A DNA stretch of 64,000 bases, from NCBI GenBank assembly GCA_018613055.1, contig JAGGQZ010000003.1:310001-374000 (forward strand). Reading direction: 5' to 3'. Shown one piece after another: positions 53,687-64,000 of this stretch; the first letter of the stretch is position 1; each line of letters begins with the position of its first letter. The notes beneath the pieces were generated by a model. That model was not told the DNA's origin, searched no databases, and saw only the letters and a list, made by a program, of their open reading frames with translations. This DNA is from Chryseobacterium sp. ISL-80. GTDB lineage: Bacteria; Bacillota; Bacilli; Bacillales; Cytobacillaceae. Both the position numbers and the translations under genes were made by a program.

Positions 53687-55354
53687 TCAGCTGGTCTCTT
53701 TTTGGGTTAGATCACTCGCAGCCTTGATGATCTGCTCTCGCGGATGATCTTTTAAAAGAGCGATTTCAAATACCTCATCCAGATGGGTGACGGGAATGAT
53801 TTCAATTCCTGTGATTTCATTCAGGATCGTCTGAACATTTTCCTTTGGAATGATGACCTTTGTGGCGCCTGCCTTTTTCGCAGCCTTCACTTTTGGATAG
53901 ACCCCGCCAATCGGCTTCACATTTCCATGGATGCTGATTTCACCTGTCATCGCAACGGTATTGTCCATCGGGATTTTATAAATCGCTGAATAAATGCCAG
54001 TTGCCATGGCAATTCCTGCAGATGGCCCATCAATCGGAGTTCCCCCCGGGAAGTTCACGTGGATGTCAAACTCATCTGCAGGTACGCCCATCGACCTCAG
54101 GACAGTTATGACATTTTCAATCGAACCCCGCGCCATGCTTTTTCTGCGGATTGATTTTCCCTGTCCGCCAATGCTTTCTTCATCTACGATGCCAGTGATA
54201 TTTATGGACCCTTTTTCCTTCGCCTTGATGACGGTTACCTCGATTTCAAGAAGAGCGCCGGTATTTGGGCCATATACAGCCAGACCATTTACCAGTCCAA
54301 CCGCTGACTTTTCGTTAATTTTCCTTTCCATTCTTGGTGTCAGCTGACTTGAATGGACGACCCATTCAATTTCCTCTTCCTTGATGTATGTCCGATCATC
54401 CGTTATGGCAAGCCCTGCGGCGATTTGAACCATATTGACCGCTTCACGGCCATTCCTTGCATAGTTTGACAAAATCTCAATCGCTTTTTCACTCATGTTC
54501 AGCTGTACTTTTTCAGCTGCATTCCTGGCTACTTCAGAAATTTCCTCTTCGGTTAGCTCACGGAAAAATACTTCCATGCATCTTGACCTGATTGCCGGAG
54601 GGATTTCGCTTGGAGTTCTCGTCGTCGCGCCTACAAGGCGGAAGTCTGCCGGGAGCCCATTTTTGAAGATGTCGTGGATATGACTCGGGATTTGCGTGTT
54701 CTCTTCATTATAATACGCACTCTCTAAAAATACCTTCCTGTCTTCCAGCACTTTCAACAGCTTGTTCATCTGGATTGGATGCAGTTCACCGATCTCATCG
54801 ATGAATAAAACTCCGCCGTGTGCATTGGTGACCGCCCCTTGCTTAGGCTGAGGAATACCGGCCTGTCCCATTGCCCCGGCTCCTTGATAGATCGGGTCAT
54901 GCACCGAACCGATCAAAGGATCCGCAATCCCTCTTTCATCGAATCTGGCAGTGGTAGCATCCAGTTCAACGAATACCGATGATTTTTTGAAGGGGGATTT
55001 TTGGTTTTGCTTTGCTTCTTCCAAAACCAGTCTCGCTGCCGCGGTTTTCCCTACTCCAGGAGGTCCGTAAATGATGACATGCTGAGGATTGGGTCCGCAT
55101 AACGCAGCTTTCAATGCCTTTATTCCATCTTCCTGCCCGACAATATCATTGAAGCTTGATGGCCTGACTTTTTCAGCAAGCGGCTCACTCAGTGACACAG
55201 ACCTCATCTTTCTTAACTGTTCCATTTCCTTTCGGGATTCCCGATCAATTGATACCTTTTGCGTCCTCTGATTCCTTAATAGATTCCAGAAATACAGCCC
55301 GATAATGATACCGAAAAACAGCTGTATAAATAAGGCGATTCCGGTCCAACTCAA
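53687..55354 (-). CDS. lonB: Lon-like protease LonB
   Basis: 555 residues. N-terminal membrane anchor MSWTGIALFIQLFFGIIIGL, AAA+ domain with [14 protein letters not shown] and VLFIDEIGELH, protease domain with PIDGPSAGIAMATGIYSA (Ser) and PIGGVYPKVKAAKKAG (Lys). In B. subtilis it is a forespore protease of the membrane. The start is TTG, preceded by GGAGGG 8 nt upstream; the N-terminus matches the known protein. Confidence 0.96.
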   Translation of the reverse strand: MSWTGIALFIQLFFGIIIGLYFWNLLRNQRTQKVSIDRESRKEMEQLRKMRSVSLSEPLAEKVRPSSFNDIVGQEDGIKALKAALCGPNPQHVIIYGPPGVGKTAAARLVLEEAKQNQKSPFKKSSVFVELDATTARFDERGIADPLIGSVHDPIYQGAGAMGQAGIPQPKQGAVTNAHGGVLFIDEIGELHPIQMNKLLKVLEDRKVFLESAYYNEENTQIPSHIHDIFKNGLPADFRLVGATTRTPSEIPPAIRSRCMEVFFRELTEEEISEVARNAAEKVQLNMSEKAIEILSNYARNGREAVNMVQIAAGLAITDDRTYIKEEEIEWVVHSSQLTPRMERKINEKSAVGLVNGLAVYGPNTGALLEIEVTVIKAKEKGSINITGIVDEESIGGQGKSIRRKSMARGSIENVITVLRSMGVPADEFDIHVNFPGGTPIDGPSAGIAMATGIYSAIYKIPMDNTVAMTGEISIHGNVKPIGGVYPKVKAAKKAGATKVIIPKENVQTILNEITGIEIIPVTHLDEVFEIALLKDHPREQIIKAASDLTQKETS

Positions 55355-55509
55355 TGTACATTCCCTCCCGTAAGTTGATACTATTCGCTTTAACCTAGTA
55401 TCCCCCTGAGAGTGTTGGAATAAACAATATTTTCAAGTGAATTTTTCCACCTGCAGTGAGCGGGTTTGGTAGGAGATTATTTAAGTTTTGTCGGGAGGAT
55501 TAGAGATCG

Positions 55510-56497
55510 TTCGGACAGCTTTTCTTCTTTATTTATCAAACCTGTCCGAAGTTGGCCCTGGTTTTGATAGCTTTTCCTCTTCTACCGCTAAACCTGTCCA
55601 AAGTTGACTCTAGTTCGGACAGCTTTTCTTCTTTCATCACCAATCCTGTCCGAAGTTGACCCTAGTTCGGACAGCTTTTCTTCTTTCACCACTAAACCTG
55701 TCCGAAGTTCGCCATAGTTCGGACAGCTTTTCCTCTTTCAACGCTGAACCTGTCCGAAGTTGACTCTGATTCTGACAGTTTTTCCTCTTCTACCGCTAAA
55801 CCTGTCCGAAGTTGGCCCTAGTTCGGACAGCTTTTCCTCTTTCAACACTGAACCTGTCTGAATCCGGCCCTGATTCTGACAGCTTTTCCTCTTCTACCGC
55901 TAAACCTGTCCGAAGTTCGCTCTAGTTCGGACAGCTTTTCTTCTTTCATCACCAATCCTGTCCGAAGTTGACCCTAGTTCGGACAGCTTTTCTTCTTTCA
56001 CCACTAAACCTGTCTGAAGTTCGCCCTAGTTCGGACAGCTTTTCCTCTTCCAACACTAATCCTGTCCGAAGTTGACTCTGATTCTGACAGCTTTTCCTCT
56101 TCTACCGCTAAACCTGTCCGAAGTTCGCTCTAGTTCGGACAGCTTTTCTTCTTTCATCACCAATCCTGTCCGAAGTTGACCCTAGTTCGGACAGCTTTTC
56201 TTCTTTCACCACTAAACCTGTCTGAAGTTCGCCCTAGTTCGGACAGCTTTTCTTCTTTCATCACCAATCCTGTCCGAAGTTGACCCTAGTTCGGACAGCT
56301 TTTCTTCTTTCACCACTAATCCTGTCCGAAGTTCGCCCTAGTTCGGACAGCTTTTCCTCTTCCAACAATAATCCTGTCCCAAGTTGGCCCTAGTTCTGAC
56401 AGGTTTTCCTCTTTCATTACCAATCCTGTCCGAAGCTGGCTCTAGTTCTGACAGCTTTTCCTCTTCTACAACTGAACCTGTCCGAAGTTGACTCGTT
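55510..56497. repeat. Tandem array 3: nineteen 52-bp units
   Basis: TTCGGACAGC (or variant) starts at 55510, 55562, 55614 through 56446: 18 exact periods of 52 bp, no net indel. Each unit pairs CTGTCCGAA with TTCGGACAG around an 11-nt loop (GTTGACCCTAG type), the same geometry as array 2 but with a different spacer (TTTTCTTCTTTCATCACCAAT type). A higher-order repeat is visible: the block beginning at 55926 recurs at 56134 (4 units, 208 bp), and a similar block begins at 55614. Between clpX and lonB. Confidence 0.96.
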
Positions 56498-56519
56498 CTT
56501 ACTAGATGAGTTCCTGCAT

Positions 56520-56557
56520 ACAAAAAAAACCCCGGTGAACATTCACCGGGGTTTAAA
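56520..56557 (-). terminator. Terminator after clpX
   Basis: AAACCCCGGTGAA-TG-TTCACCGGGGTTT followed by TTTTTG on the reverse strand. Confidence 0.95.
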
Positions 56558-56562
56558 AAGCA

Positions 56563-57825
56563 TCAAGCTGAATTTCTTTCGTCTTTCAGGACTGTGCCGT
56601 CTTCAAGGACTAGCTTTGGCGGCATGTTGTTTTCGACTGTTTCCTTGGTGATGATACACTTAACGATATCATCACGGGATGGAAGGTCGAACATGACATC
56701 AAGCATGATTCCTTCGATGATTGAACGAAGTCCGCGGGCACCTGTTTTGCGTTCAATTGCCTTTTTGGCAATTTCAATGAGTGCATCGTCTTCAAAATCA
56801 AGCTCAACCTCATCAAGCTCAAGCATTTTTTGATACTGTTTTACAAGTGCGTTCTTCGGTTTTGTCAGGATTTCGACTAGCGCTTCTTCATCAAGCGGAG
56901 TCAAGCTGGCAATTACCGGAAGACGACCGATGAATTCAGGGATCAAGCCGAATTTCAGCAAGTCTTCTGGAAGCACTTTTGACAGTAATTCCTTCTTGTC
57001 TAGATCTTCTTCCTTTTTCTCGGAGCCGAAGCCGATTACTTTCTGGCCAAGGCGGCGTTTGATAATTTGCTCGATACCATCGAATGCCCCGCCGCAAATG
57101 AACAGGATATTCGTCGTATCAATCTGGATGAATTCCTGATGAGGATGCTTTCGTCCACCTTGTGGCGGTACGCTTGCAACTGTTCCTTCAAGAATTTTAA
57201 GGAGCGCCTGCTGCACACCTTCACCGGACACATCTCTTGTAATAGATGGGTTTTCGGATTTTCTTGCGATTTTATCGATTTCATCGATGTAAATGATTCC
57301 TTTTTCAGCTTTTTCCACATCATAATCAGCTGATTGGATCAATTTCAACAGGATATTTTCAACGTCTTCACCTACATATCCTGCTTCAGTTAATGATGTT
57401 GCATCCGCGATCGCGAATGGAACATTGAGAATGCGGGCCAATGTTTGCGCAAGCAATGTTTTACCGCTGCCTGTAGGCCCGATCATAGCAATATTACTTT
57501 TTGAAAGTTCAACATCATCGATCTTGCTGTTTGAGTTGATACGCTTATAGTGGTTGTAAACGGCTACAGACAGGTTTTTCTTCGCCTGGTCCTGGCCAAT
57601 TACATACTCGTTAAGGATATCGCGGATTTCCTGTGGCTTCGGAACATCCTTGAACTCAACTTCTTCTTCAGTACCTAGTTCTTCTTCAACGATTTCTGTG
57701 CACAATTCAATACACTCGTCACAGATATAGACACCTGGACCGGCTACCAGTTTGCGGACCTGATCCTGGGTCTTGCCGCAGAAAGAACATTTGAGCTGTC
57801 CTTTTTCATCATTAAATTTGAACAA
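56563..57825 (-). CDS. clpX: ClpP-associated unfoldase ClpX
   Basis: 420 residues. N-terminal zinc domain [10 protein letters not shown] and [10 protein letters not shown], Walker [15 protein letters not shown], pore loop GYVGEDVE, Walker [20 protein letters not shown] loop. Feeds tagged proteins to ClpP. The start is TTG at 57825 with GGGGTG 6 nt upstream, giving [12 protein letters not shown] as in B. subtilis; the upstream GTG belongs to the ribosome site. Confidence 0.98.
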   Translation of the reverse strand: MFKFNDEKGQLKCSFCGKTQDQVRKLVAGPGVYICDECIELCTEIVEEELGTEEEVEFKDVPKPQEIRDILNEYVIGQDQAKKNLSVAVYNHYKRINSNSKIDDVELSKSNIAMIGPTGSGKTLLAQTLARILNVPFAIADATSLTEAGYVGEDVENILLKLIQSADYDVEKAEKGIIYIDEIDKIARKSENPSITRDVSGEGVQQALLKILEGTVASVPPQGGRKHPHQEFIQIDTTNILFICGGAFDGIEQIIKRRLGQKVIGFGSEKKEEDLDKKELLSKVLPEDLLKFGLIPEFIGRLPVIASLTPLDEEALVEILTKPKNALVKQYQKMLELDEVELDFEDDALIEIAKKAIERKTGARGLRSIIEGIMLDVMFDLPSRDDIVKCIITKETVENNMPPKLVLEDGTVLKDERNSA

Positions 57826-57834
57826 TGCCTTCAC

Positions 57835-58179
57835 CCCTTGAGAACTTCTAAAACATATATAAAGCTGCGATTCATAAGCAAACGAACAGTTAAGTAACGG
57901 TTTTTCTGCTGCATTGTAGCAGGTATGTATTGCATTGTATCATATTTTGCCAGGGTACAGGAAATAATAACCCTCGGCCATTTCAGGTTCGCGCTTATGA
58001 ATCGAAAAAAAAATATGTACTAAATCATCTTAACCATAAATCCGGCCATTAAATCGGCTTACAGGAAATTGCTAAAAAATTATGTATGTATATTGGGGAT
58101 AATGGTAGAAAACAAGGCACGATTCACTCGCGCCTTGTTTCTATCTAATATACTAAGTATAAAATTCACTTTGAGAAAT
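57835..58179. other. clpX upstream region
   Basis: About 345 nt without a gene. TACAAT occurs twice near 57915-57945 on the reverse strand as possible -10 boxes for clpX; -35 boxes are unclear. Confidence 0.4.
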
Positions 58180-58298
58180 GTCTAGCTGCGGCTCCTAACT
58201 CCTCGAGACGCTTCGGTCCTGCCAATGAAGTCAAAGAACGACTTCACTGGCAGGCCCTCCAGCGCTTGTCGGAGTTAAGCAGTCGCCTCCGCTTTTCT
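58180..58298. repeat. Dispersed structured repeat, copy 2 (about 119 bp)
   Basis: Inverted relative to the copy at 16078-16194. It forms CCTGCCA..TGAAGTC / GACTTCA..TGGCAGG around AAAGAAC, and TAACTCC can pair with GGAGTTA. The central TGAAGTC/GACTTCA core is identical in both copies while the outer arms differ but still largely pair. It ends 4 nt before the tig stop region. Confidence 0.85.
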
Positions 58299-58302
58299 CT
58301 TA

Positions 58303-59592
58303 TTATGCAACAGTTTTACTATTTTCTACAAGGAAATCAACTGCTTTTTTCAGTTGAAGGTCGCCTTTGATTCCTTCAAGGCTTCCGCCTAGTGCTGCCT
58401 GGATCTGGTCAGCAGTCATATTGTACATTTCAGACATCTTTTCAAGCTCTGCATTCACTTCTTCATCAGTTACTTCGATGTTTTCAGCTTTTGCGATTGC
58501 TTCAAGAGTCAGGTTCACACGAACGCGTGTAGCAGCTTCTTCTTTCATTTGTTCGCGAAGAGCAGCTTCATCTTGTCCTGAGAACTGGTAGTACAGGTCA
58601 AGGTTCATGCCTTGCATTTGCAGGCGCTGTTCGAATTCGTTTACCATGCGGTCGATTTCAGTGTCGATCATCGCTTCAGGAACTTCGATTTCAGCGTTAG
58701 CCGCTGCCTTTTCAACAACAGTGTCGCGCTCGAAATGTTCTTTCTGGTGCGCTTTGTCGTGTGCAAGACGATCTTTGATTTTTGCTTTAAGCTCATCTAA
58801 AGTTTCAACTTCTTCGTCAGCATCTTTAGCGAACTCGTCATCTAGAGCTGGAAGTTCTTTTCCTTTAATTTCGTGAACTTTTACTTTGAAAGTTGCAGGC
58901 TTACCAGCAAGTTCAGCTGCATGGTACTCTTCTGGGAAAGTAACCTCTACATCTTTTTCTTCGCCAGTAGCTGTTCCAACTAGCTGTTCTTCGAACCCAG
59001 GGATGAATGAACCTGAACCAAGTTCAAGTGCATAGTTTTCAGCTTTGCCGCCTTCGAAAGCTTCGCCATCAACGAATCCTTCGAAATCGATGACAACACT
59101 GTCGCCATTTTCAGCTGTGCCTTCTTCTTTAACAACAAGCTCAGCTTGCTTTTCTTGCATTGCTTTCAATTCATTCTCTACTTCTTCATCTGTAACGTTT
59201 GTGTCGAATGCTTCTACTTCAAGTCCTTTGTAATCGCCAAGCTTTACTTCCGGCTTAACTGTTACAGTTGCCTTGAAGATCAGGCTCTTGCCCTTTTCGA
59301 TTTGTTCAACATCGATTTCAGGGCGGTCAACTGGCTCAATTCCAGTTTCGTCGATTGCACTTGCATATGCTTCTGGAAGAAGGATATCAATTGCATCCTG
59401 ATATAAAGACTCTACGCCGAAACGCTTTTCGAACATTTGGCGAGGCATTTTTCCTTTACGGAATCCTGGTACGTTAATTTGCTTAACGACTTTTTGGAAT
59501 GCAGCGTCAAGACCTTTATTGACCTTTTCTGCATCTACTTCAATTGTTAGAACCGTTTGGTTCCCTTCTCTTTTTTCTACCTTTGCAGACAT
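58303..59592 (-). CDS. tig: Trigger factor
   Basis: 429 residues. Ribosome-binding N-terminal domain with [21 protein letters not shown]-type prolyl isomerase domain (about 160-245, [20 protein letters not shown]), C-terminal chaperone arms ([20 protein letters not shown]). Acidic overall, as usual. GGAGGG precedes the ATG. Upstream of clpX in the conserved order. Confidence 0.97.
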   Translation of the reverse strand: MSAKVEKREGNQTVLTIEVDAEKVNKGLDAAFQKVVKQINVPGFRKGKMPRQMFEKRFGVESLYQDAIDILLPEAYASAIDETGIEPVDRPEIDVEQIEKGKSLIFKATVTVKPEVKLGDYKGLEVEAFDTNVTDEEVENELKAMQEKQAELVVKEEGTAENGDSVVIDFEGFVDGEAFEGGKAENYALELGSGSFIPGFEEQLVGTATGEEKDVEVTFPEEYHAAELAGKPATFKVKVHEIKGKELPALDDEFAKDADEEVETLDELKAKIKDRLAHDKAHQKEHFERDTVVEKAAANAEIEVPEAMIDTEIDRMVNEFEQRLQMQGMNLDLYYQFSGQDEAALREQMKEEAATRVRVNLTLEAIAKAENIEVTDEEVNAELEKMSEMYNMTADQIQAALGGSLEGIKGDLQLKKAVDFLVENSKTVA

Positions 59593-59750
59593 ACAGTTCC
59601 CTCCAACAATAATCTATTGTCATTTTCATTCGACGATGAATACTCTTGTTATCCAAGCAATATTCCAGATTAAAATGTAAAATAGAATGATTTTTACATA
59701 ATACAACCACTACATTATAACACAGGTTTATTTCGTTTCAACAGCCTGGA

Positions 59751-60788
59751 CTATATTATCGGGTAAGAAATTTCTTCTAACTCCCTGATAAACTCAAGAA
59801 CCTTGGCTGCTTCATCATGGTGACTGCCATAAAGATTAGCAAACTCGTTAAGCGGATCATCAAATCCATAGTACTCGTTGGCAATGAAATGAACGGCAGC
59901 AGCCCAGGCAGCCGGCATGCCGACACGAGCTTTAAACGGATACATCAGGAAAAAATACCGCTCAACCAGGCTCTGCACCTGTTCATACAATACTGGATCG
60001 TCATTTTCAATCTCATCGGCCAACAACTGAAGCACTCCGCGGTCCTCGATATACTCCTTCACATCAGGCAAATGGGCGGGAGTAAAAGATTCTTCCCAGC
60101 CGAATTTACTTATAGCAATTTCCTCTGAATACTCTTGTTCTCTCAAGATATTGACCGTCATGGTTTTCAGAAAAGGGTGGCCTTCTTGTGAAACCAAATA
60201 GTCCTGCAAAATTTTGATGAATGGACGAATATTCACGTTCGTGAGGCTGGCTAAAGCCATAACCTGTTTATTGATGTCGTTTGTGGCAAACAGATTGGCG
60301 ATTTCCTGTTCATCATCGTGAATTTGAGCTTCATCTTCATGAACCTCTTCCGTTTCATATTCTTGAGGGGCATCTTGCATCTTTCTCCCAAACTCGAGCA
60401 TCCTGACGAAATGCTCATGCTTATCTGGCGGGATTTCCCGATCTTCCAGCAGTCCTTCAATGGTAGTAACTACTTCACGGTACTCATTTAACTGGACGAG
60501 GATCATCAAGTACATTTCAATCACCTGGATATAATCACCCCGGCCGCTCCTTAGCATCTCCGCCGCGATTTCCTTGGCCTGCTTGAGGTTGCCCGTTTCA
60601 TAATGGACGAGTATGAGCCCTACATATATATCGCTATTCTCAGGTTCGTGCTCCAGGGCCTGCTCAAGACATTGAATGGCATCCCTGTACTTTTGCTGTT
60701 TTAAATAATCCAGGCCTTTTTCCAAAAGCCGCTTTCCCAGACCAGGAAACAGGATTAGATTATCCTTATTTGCATCCCGTTTTTTCAT
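59751..60788 (-). CDS. ysoA: TPR-repeat protein YsoA
   Basis: 345 residues. Tetratricopeptide repeats in the first 120 residues (GLDYLKQQKYRDAIQCLEQA, SDIYVGLILVHYETGNLKQA), an acidic linker (about 147-170, EVHEDEAQIHDDEQE) and a helical C-terminal half. Function unknown; the place between tig and leuD matches B. subtilis ysoA. ATG at 60788 has GGCGG 7 nt upstream; the ATG at 60794 is too close. Confidence 0.87.
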   Translation of the reverse strand: MKKRDANKDNLILFPGLGKRLLEKGLDYLKQQKYRDAIQCLEQALEHEPENSDIYVGLILVHYETGNLKQAKEIAAEMLRSGRGDYIQVIEMYLMILVQLNEYREVVTTIEGLLEDREIPPDKHEHFVRMLEFGRKMQDAPQEYETEEVHEDEAQIHDDEQEIANLFATNDINKQVMALASLTNVNIRPFIKILQDYLVSQEGHPFLKTMTVNILREQEYSEEIAISKFGWEESFTPAHLPDVKEYIEDRGVLQLLADEIENDDPVLYEQVQSLVERYFFLMYPFKARVGMPAAWAAAVHFIANEYYGFDDPLNEFANLYGSHHDEAAKVLEFIRELEEISYPII

Positions 60789-60879
60789 ACACATACCGCC
60801 TTACTTTTTAAAAAAAATATCTATATGGTAATCCATTTAGCACTTCAGCTTTTTAGAAAGTGTAGCATGATTTCTGGAA

Positions 60880-60915
60880 AAAACAAAAAGATTCACAAGC
60901 AGAGCCTGTGAATCA
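60880..60915 (-). terminator. Terminator after leuD
   Basis: GATTCACA-GGCTCTGCT-TGTGAATC followed by TTTTTGTTTTTT on the reverse strand, ending the leu operon. Confidence 0.93.
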
Positions 60916-60969
60916 GTCAATTTTATAAAAATTAGTTGCCAAATGAACAATTTTTCTTGTTGCCGGAAA

Positions 60970-61566
60970 CTAGCACCCGGTCTTCACAAACCCATCCTCG
61001 TATTCCTTAATGCTTCCTTCAAGCTGGAGAGTCAATTCGATTTCGTCCCACCCATTCAGGAGCATATTATACCAGTATGGGGTTATCTCGAACTCAGCCT
61101 TGAAGCCCTCATTGTCATGAACACTTTTCCGCTCAAGCGAAACGGTCAAATTATACTCCTGTCCGGCTGCTTTTTTAAGAAGATAGGATACTTCCTTTTC
61201 AGACAATACCACAGGGAGAATTCCATTCTTCAGGCAGTTTTGCTTAAATATGTCTGCAAACGATGGAGCAATGATTACCCGAAACCCGTAATCCTGCAAT
61301 GCCCATGGCGCGTGTTCCCTGGAGGAGCCGCATCCAAAATTTTCGTTGGCGATTAAAATCGATGCTCCCAGGGCTGCAGGGTGATTGAGTTCGAACCTTT
61401 CATTTGGCTCACCATCCGGCTTGAAGCGCCAGTCGTAAAACAAATATTGACCAAACCCCGTCTTTTCGATTCTTTTCAGGAATTGCTTCGGTATGATCTG
61501 GTCAGTATCCACGTTGGTCCGGTCCATTGCAGCCGCTTTTCCTGTCATTTCTTTAAAACTGGACAT
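60970..61566 (-). CDS. leuD: 3-isopropylmalate dehydratase small subunit
   Basis: 198 residues. Swivelling aconitase-type domain: NVDTDQIIPKQFLKRIEKTG, ANENFGCGSSREHAPWALQDYGF and QNCLKNGILPVVL. With LeuC isomerises 2- to 3-isopropylmalate in leucine synthesis. AAAGGAG precedes the ATG. Last gene of the leu operon. Confidence 0.97.
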   Translation of the reverse strand: MSSFKEMTGKAAAMDRTNVDTDQIIPKQFLKRIEKTGFGQYLFYDWRFKPDGEPNERFELNHPAALGASILIANENFGCGSSREHAPWALQDYGFRVIIAPSFADIFKQNCLKNGILPVVLSEKEVSYLLKKAAGQEYNLTVSLERKSVHDNEGFKAEFEITPYWYNMLLNGWDEIELTLQLEGSIKEYEDGFVKTGC

Positions 61567-61626
61567 TTCAGGCTCCTTTCATCGTAAATTTTTTCTTTTG
61601 GAATTTATTTTATTTTGTAAAACCAC

Positions 61627-63036
61627 CTAAACCGTTACCCCAGCCAGCGTCCTGACATCGACAAAATGTCCATTAAGAGCGGCAGCAGCAGCCATGGCGG
61701 GGCTGACTAGATGCGTCCGCGCTCCAGCACCCTGTCTCCCTTCGAAGTTTCGGTTGGACGTGGAGGCGCAATGCTCTCCGGCTGGTACGATATCTGCATT
61801 CATGCTCAGGCACATGCTGCAGCCTGATTCCCTCCACTCAAATCCGGCTTCGATAAAAATAGCGGCAATGCCTTCTTCTTCTGCTGCCTTTTTCACCTGC
61901 TGGGAACCTGGTACGACAATCGCATTGACTCCGGCAGCAACCTTCTTCCCTTTGACAATCTCAGCGGCTGCACGAAGATCCTCGATCCTTGAATTTGTAC
62001 AGGAACCGATAAAGACTTTCGTCACATGGATATCTTTGATAAGCTGGCCTTCCTCAAGTCCCATATACTCAAACGCTCTTTGAACAGATTTCTTTTCTGC
62101 TTCCGTTTCACACTCTGCTAAATATGGCACTCTTTCCGTCACCGGCGCCGTCATCGCTGGGTTCGTACCCCAGCTGACCATCGGTGCGATTCCCTGACCA
62201 TCAACCTCAATCACATGGTCATATTCAGCATCTGAATCAGACGCTAGCTGCTGCCATTCAAGAATCTGGTCGAGAAACGCATCTCCCTGTGGTACATACT
62301 TCCTTCCATTAAGGTAGGCGAACGTCTTTTTATCAGGAGCAACGATTGAAGCTTTCGCCCCACCCTCAATCGACATATTGCAGAGCGTCATCCTTTCTTC
62401 CATCGACATATTCCTGATCACATCGCCGCAAAATTCGATGACATATCCAGTACCGAATTTGACGCCATATTGACTGATGATGAAAAGGATGACATCTTTG
62501 GCGCTGACTCCAGGACCGAGCGAACCGGAAACTTCGATTTTCAATGTTTTCGGTTTTGTCTGCCAGAGCGTTTGCGTAGCAAGAACATGTTCAACCTCAC
62601 TTGTTCCAATCCCAAAGGCAAGTGAACCGAAGGCTCCGTGTGTCGATGTGTGGCTGTCTCCGCAGACGATGGTCATTCCTGGCTTCGTCAATCCGAGCTC
62701 TGGCCCGATGACATGGACGATTCCCTGTTCCGGACTGTCAAGGTCAGCGAGCGGAATGCCAAACTCCTCGCAATTATTCCTTAATGTGTCCATCTGGTTC
62801 CTGGCAACCTTGTCATTGATCTCCCGGCGATTAAGGGTCGGAACATTGTGGTCCATCGTCGCAAATGTCAGGTCAGGCCTCCTTACTGTCCGATTTTTCA
62901 TCCTCAGCCCTGAAAATGCCTGTGGGGAGGTCACTTCATGGACAAGATGCAAGTCGATGTACAATAGGTCCGGCCTGCCCTCTTCCATATGGACGACATG
63001 CTTCTCCCAGATTTTTTCAATGATCGTTTTTCCCAA
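61627..63036 (-). CDS. leuC: 3-isopropylmalate dehydratase large subunit
   Basis: 469 residues. Fe-S ligands in [17 protein letters not shown] and [33 protein letters not shown] is the aconitase signature. A TTG start at 63036 follows GGGGAGGG and gives the conserved start [14 protein letters not shown]; the ATG at 63054 lies before the ribosome site. Confidence 0.96.
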   Translation of the reverse strand: MGKTIIEKIWEKHVVHMEEGRPDLLYIDLHLVHEVTSPQAFSGLRMKNRTVRRPDLTFATMDHNVPTLNRREINDKVARNQMDTLRNNCEEFGIPLADLDSPEQGIVHVIGPELGLTKPGMTIVCGDSHTSTHGAFGSLAFGIGTSEVEHVLATQTLWQTKPKTLKIEVSGSLGPGVSAKDVILFIISQYGVKFGTGYVIEFCGDVIRNMSMEERMTLCNMSIEGGAKASIVAPDKKTFAYLNGRKYVPQGDAFLDQILEWQQLASDSDAEYDHVIEVDGQGIAPMVSWGTNPAMTAPVTERVPYLAECETEAEKKSVQRAFEYMGLEEGQLIKDIHVTKVFIGSCTNSRIEDLRAAAEIVKGKKVAAGVNAIVVPGSQQVKKAAEEEGIAAIFIEAGFEWRESGCSMCLSMNADIVPAGEHCASTSNRNFEGRQGAGARTHLVSPAMAAAAALNGHFVDVRTLAGVTV

Positions 63037-63144
63037 AATACCCTCCCCTTTCATTTGTGCTTAAAGATAGATTTTTCTTTCCAAGGATTTTTAACAACAA
63101 TTGGTTTAAGCTGACACGCTAGATGTTAGATCATTACTACTCTT

Positions 63145-64000
63145 TTAAGCATAAGCGCCCATGATATTGAAAATCGCTTCATTATCGAGCAGGGCCGCTT
63201 TGATTTCTTCGGCCATTTGTTCGGTGGTGACCGGGAAGCTTCCCAAAACAGCGATATCCCGTGTCCTGCTTCCTGATTCAAGGACCTGCTTCACGGCGTT
63301 CTCGACTGCTTCTGCTTCCTCATCCAGCCCAAAGGACATTCTCAGCATCATCGCAGCTGAAAGGATCATCGCGATTGGGTTGGCAGCATTCATTCCGGCG
63401 ATATCTGGCGCCGAACCATGGATCGGCTCATATAAATATGGTCCCTGGACTGAAACGCTGGCTGACGGCAGCATGCCAAGGGATCCGGTCAGCACTGAAG
63501 CTTCATCGCTTAAAATATCTCCAAACATATTTTCCGTAACCATAACATCGAACTGCCGAGGATTTTTGATCAGCTGCATCGCTGCGTTATCCACAAGCAT
63601 ATGTTCAAGCTTCACATCCGGGAACTCTGTCGCGATTTCTTCAGCTGTTTCCCGCCACATTCGGCTTGATTCCAGGACATTGGCCTTATCCACAGAAGTG
63701 ACCTTGCCTCTGCGCGTGGCGGCCAGCTCGAACGCGTAGCGAATGACTCTCTCCATCTCATTTTTTTGGTAAAACAAAGTATCCACTACGGAAGCTTCAC
63801 CCTTTTGGACTGTCCGCTCACTCGGCTTCCCGAAGTAAAGCCCGCCTGTCAGTTCCCTGACGACCACCATGTCAGCTCCCTCGACGACTTCCTTGCGAAG
63901 CGGAGATACACCGGAAATGCTGGAGTAGTATTGGACTGGCCGGACATTTGCGTATAACCCCAGCTCTTTCCTGATTTTCAACAATCCCTTTTCGGGGCGG
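63145..64000 (-). CDS. leuB: 3-isopropylmalate dehydrogenase, C-terminal part (cut by window edge)
   Basis: About 285 codons visible, reading in from position 64000 as RPEKGLLKIRKELGLYANVRPV, so the first 80 or so residues lie outside. LTGGLYFGKPSERT, MLVDNAAMQLIKNPRQFDVMV and YEPIHGSAPDIAGMNAANPIA are the substrate, metal and NAD motifs. Oxidatively decarboxylates 3-isopropylmalate. Upstream of leuC-leuD; a Met codon at 63984 is internal, not the start. Confidence 0.97.
   Translation of the reverse strand, partial: RPEKGLLKIRKELGLYANVRPVQYYSSISGVSPLRKEVVEGADMVVVRELTGGLYFGKPSERTVQKGEASVVDTLFYQKNEMERVIRYAFELAATRRGKVTSVDKANVLESSRMWRETAEEIATEFPDVKLEHMLVDNAAMQLIKNPRQFDVMVTENMFGDILSDEASVLTGSLGMLPSASVSVQGPYLYEPIHGSAPDIAGMNAANPIAMILSAAMMLRMSFGLDEEAEAVENAVKQVLESGSRTRDIAVLGSFPVTTEQMAEEIKAALLDNEAIFNIMGAYA

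Noticed and set aside
55510-56497. Replication origin or iteron cluster
   Set aside because: No DnaA boxes or replication genes; the locus is a conserved chromosomal block far from dnaA-type genes.
56338-56523. 61-codon reverse frame with RTSQLRTGSVVEEEK-type repeats
   Set aside because: Translation of array 3, overlapping the clpX terminator region; no sign of a gene.

Overview
The window is a chromosomal segment of a spore-forming, low-to-mid GC member of the Bacillaceae. The gene order follows the Bacillus subtilis block from nadA to leuB almost gene for gene: nad, pheA/pheB, obg/spo0B, rpmA/rplU, spoIVF, minCD/mreBCD, radC/maf/spoIIB, folC/valS, spoVID, hem, lon/clpX/tig, leu. Spo0B, SpoIIB, SpoIVFA/FB, SpoVID and YsxE show that it sporulates. 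A Mesobacillus-like genus is only a guess. No rRNA, tRNA, prophage or CRISPR array was seen.

Layout. 1-5.2 kb: NAD synthesis, with nadB-nadC-nadA facing nifS-nadR and a NadR/NiaR operator in between. 5.2-6.7 kb: a solo tnpB element of the IS200/IS605 group that has landed in the last codons of pheA. 6.6-15.4 kb: pheA, pheB, obg, spo0B, rpmA, prp, rplU, an RNase G gene absent from the B. subtilis order, spoIVFB/FA and minD. 15.4-21.7 kb: minC, mreD/C/B, radC, maf, spoIIB. 21.8-33.3 kb: a twelve-gene type IV pilus operon (pilO, N, M, prepilin peptidase, major pilin, pilC, T, B, two poorly known genes, a PilX-like protein and two prepilins) at the place where B. subtilis has only comC. 33.4-39.2 kb: a GGDEF protein, folC, and valS behind a T-box leader. 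39.6-42.2 kb: a small membrane protein, ysxE, spoVID. 43.4-49.7 kb: the heme operon hemA-X-C-D-B-L. 49.9-60.8 kb: ysxD-like gene, ysxC, lonA, lonB, clpX, tig, ysoA. 60.9-64 kb: leuD, leuC and part of leuB, which runs off the end; nadA is cut at the other end.

The most unusual signal is non-coding. Three intergenic tandem arrays (about 3138-3397, 42417-43352, 55510-56497) have different consensus sequences but exactly the same 52-bp period. Arm-start positions show no net insertion or deletion over 17 periods in the second array and 18 in the third. Every unit carries an inverted pair built on CCGAA/TTCGG that can form a hairpin. 52 bp is close to five helical turns. The arrays produce spurious ORFs. 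A second, unrelated family of about 118-bp structured dispersed repeats occurs at 16.1 and 58.2 kb.

Other points: the tnpB omega-RNA guide should read the pheA 3' end, so the nuclease would recognise the empty pheA site. PilB has a tandem MshEN-like motif and a diguanylate cyclase gene sits next to the pilus operon, which suggests cyclic-di-GMP control. Intrinsic terminators lie directly in front of spoIIB and rng with no room for a promoter.
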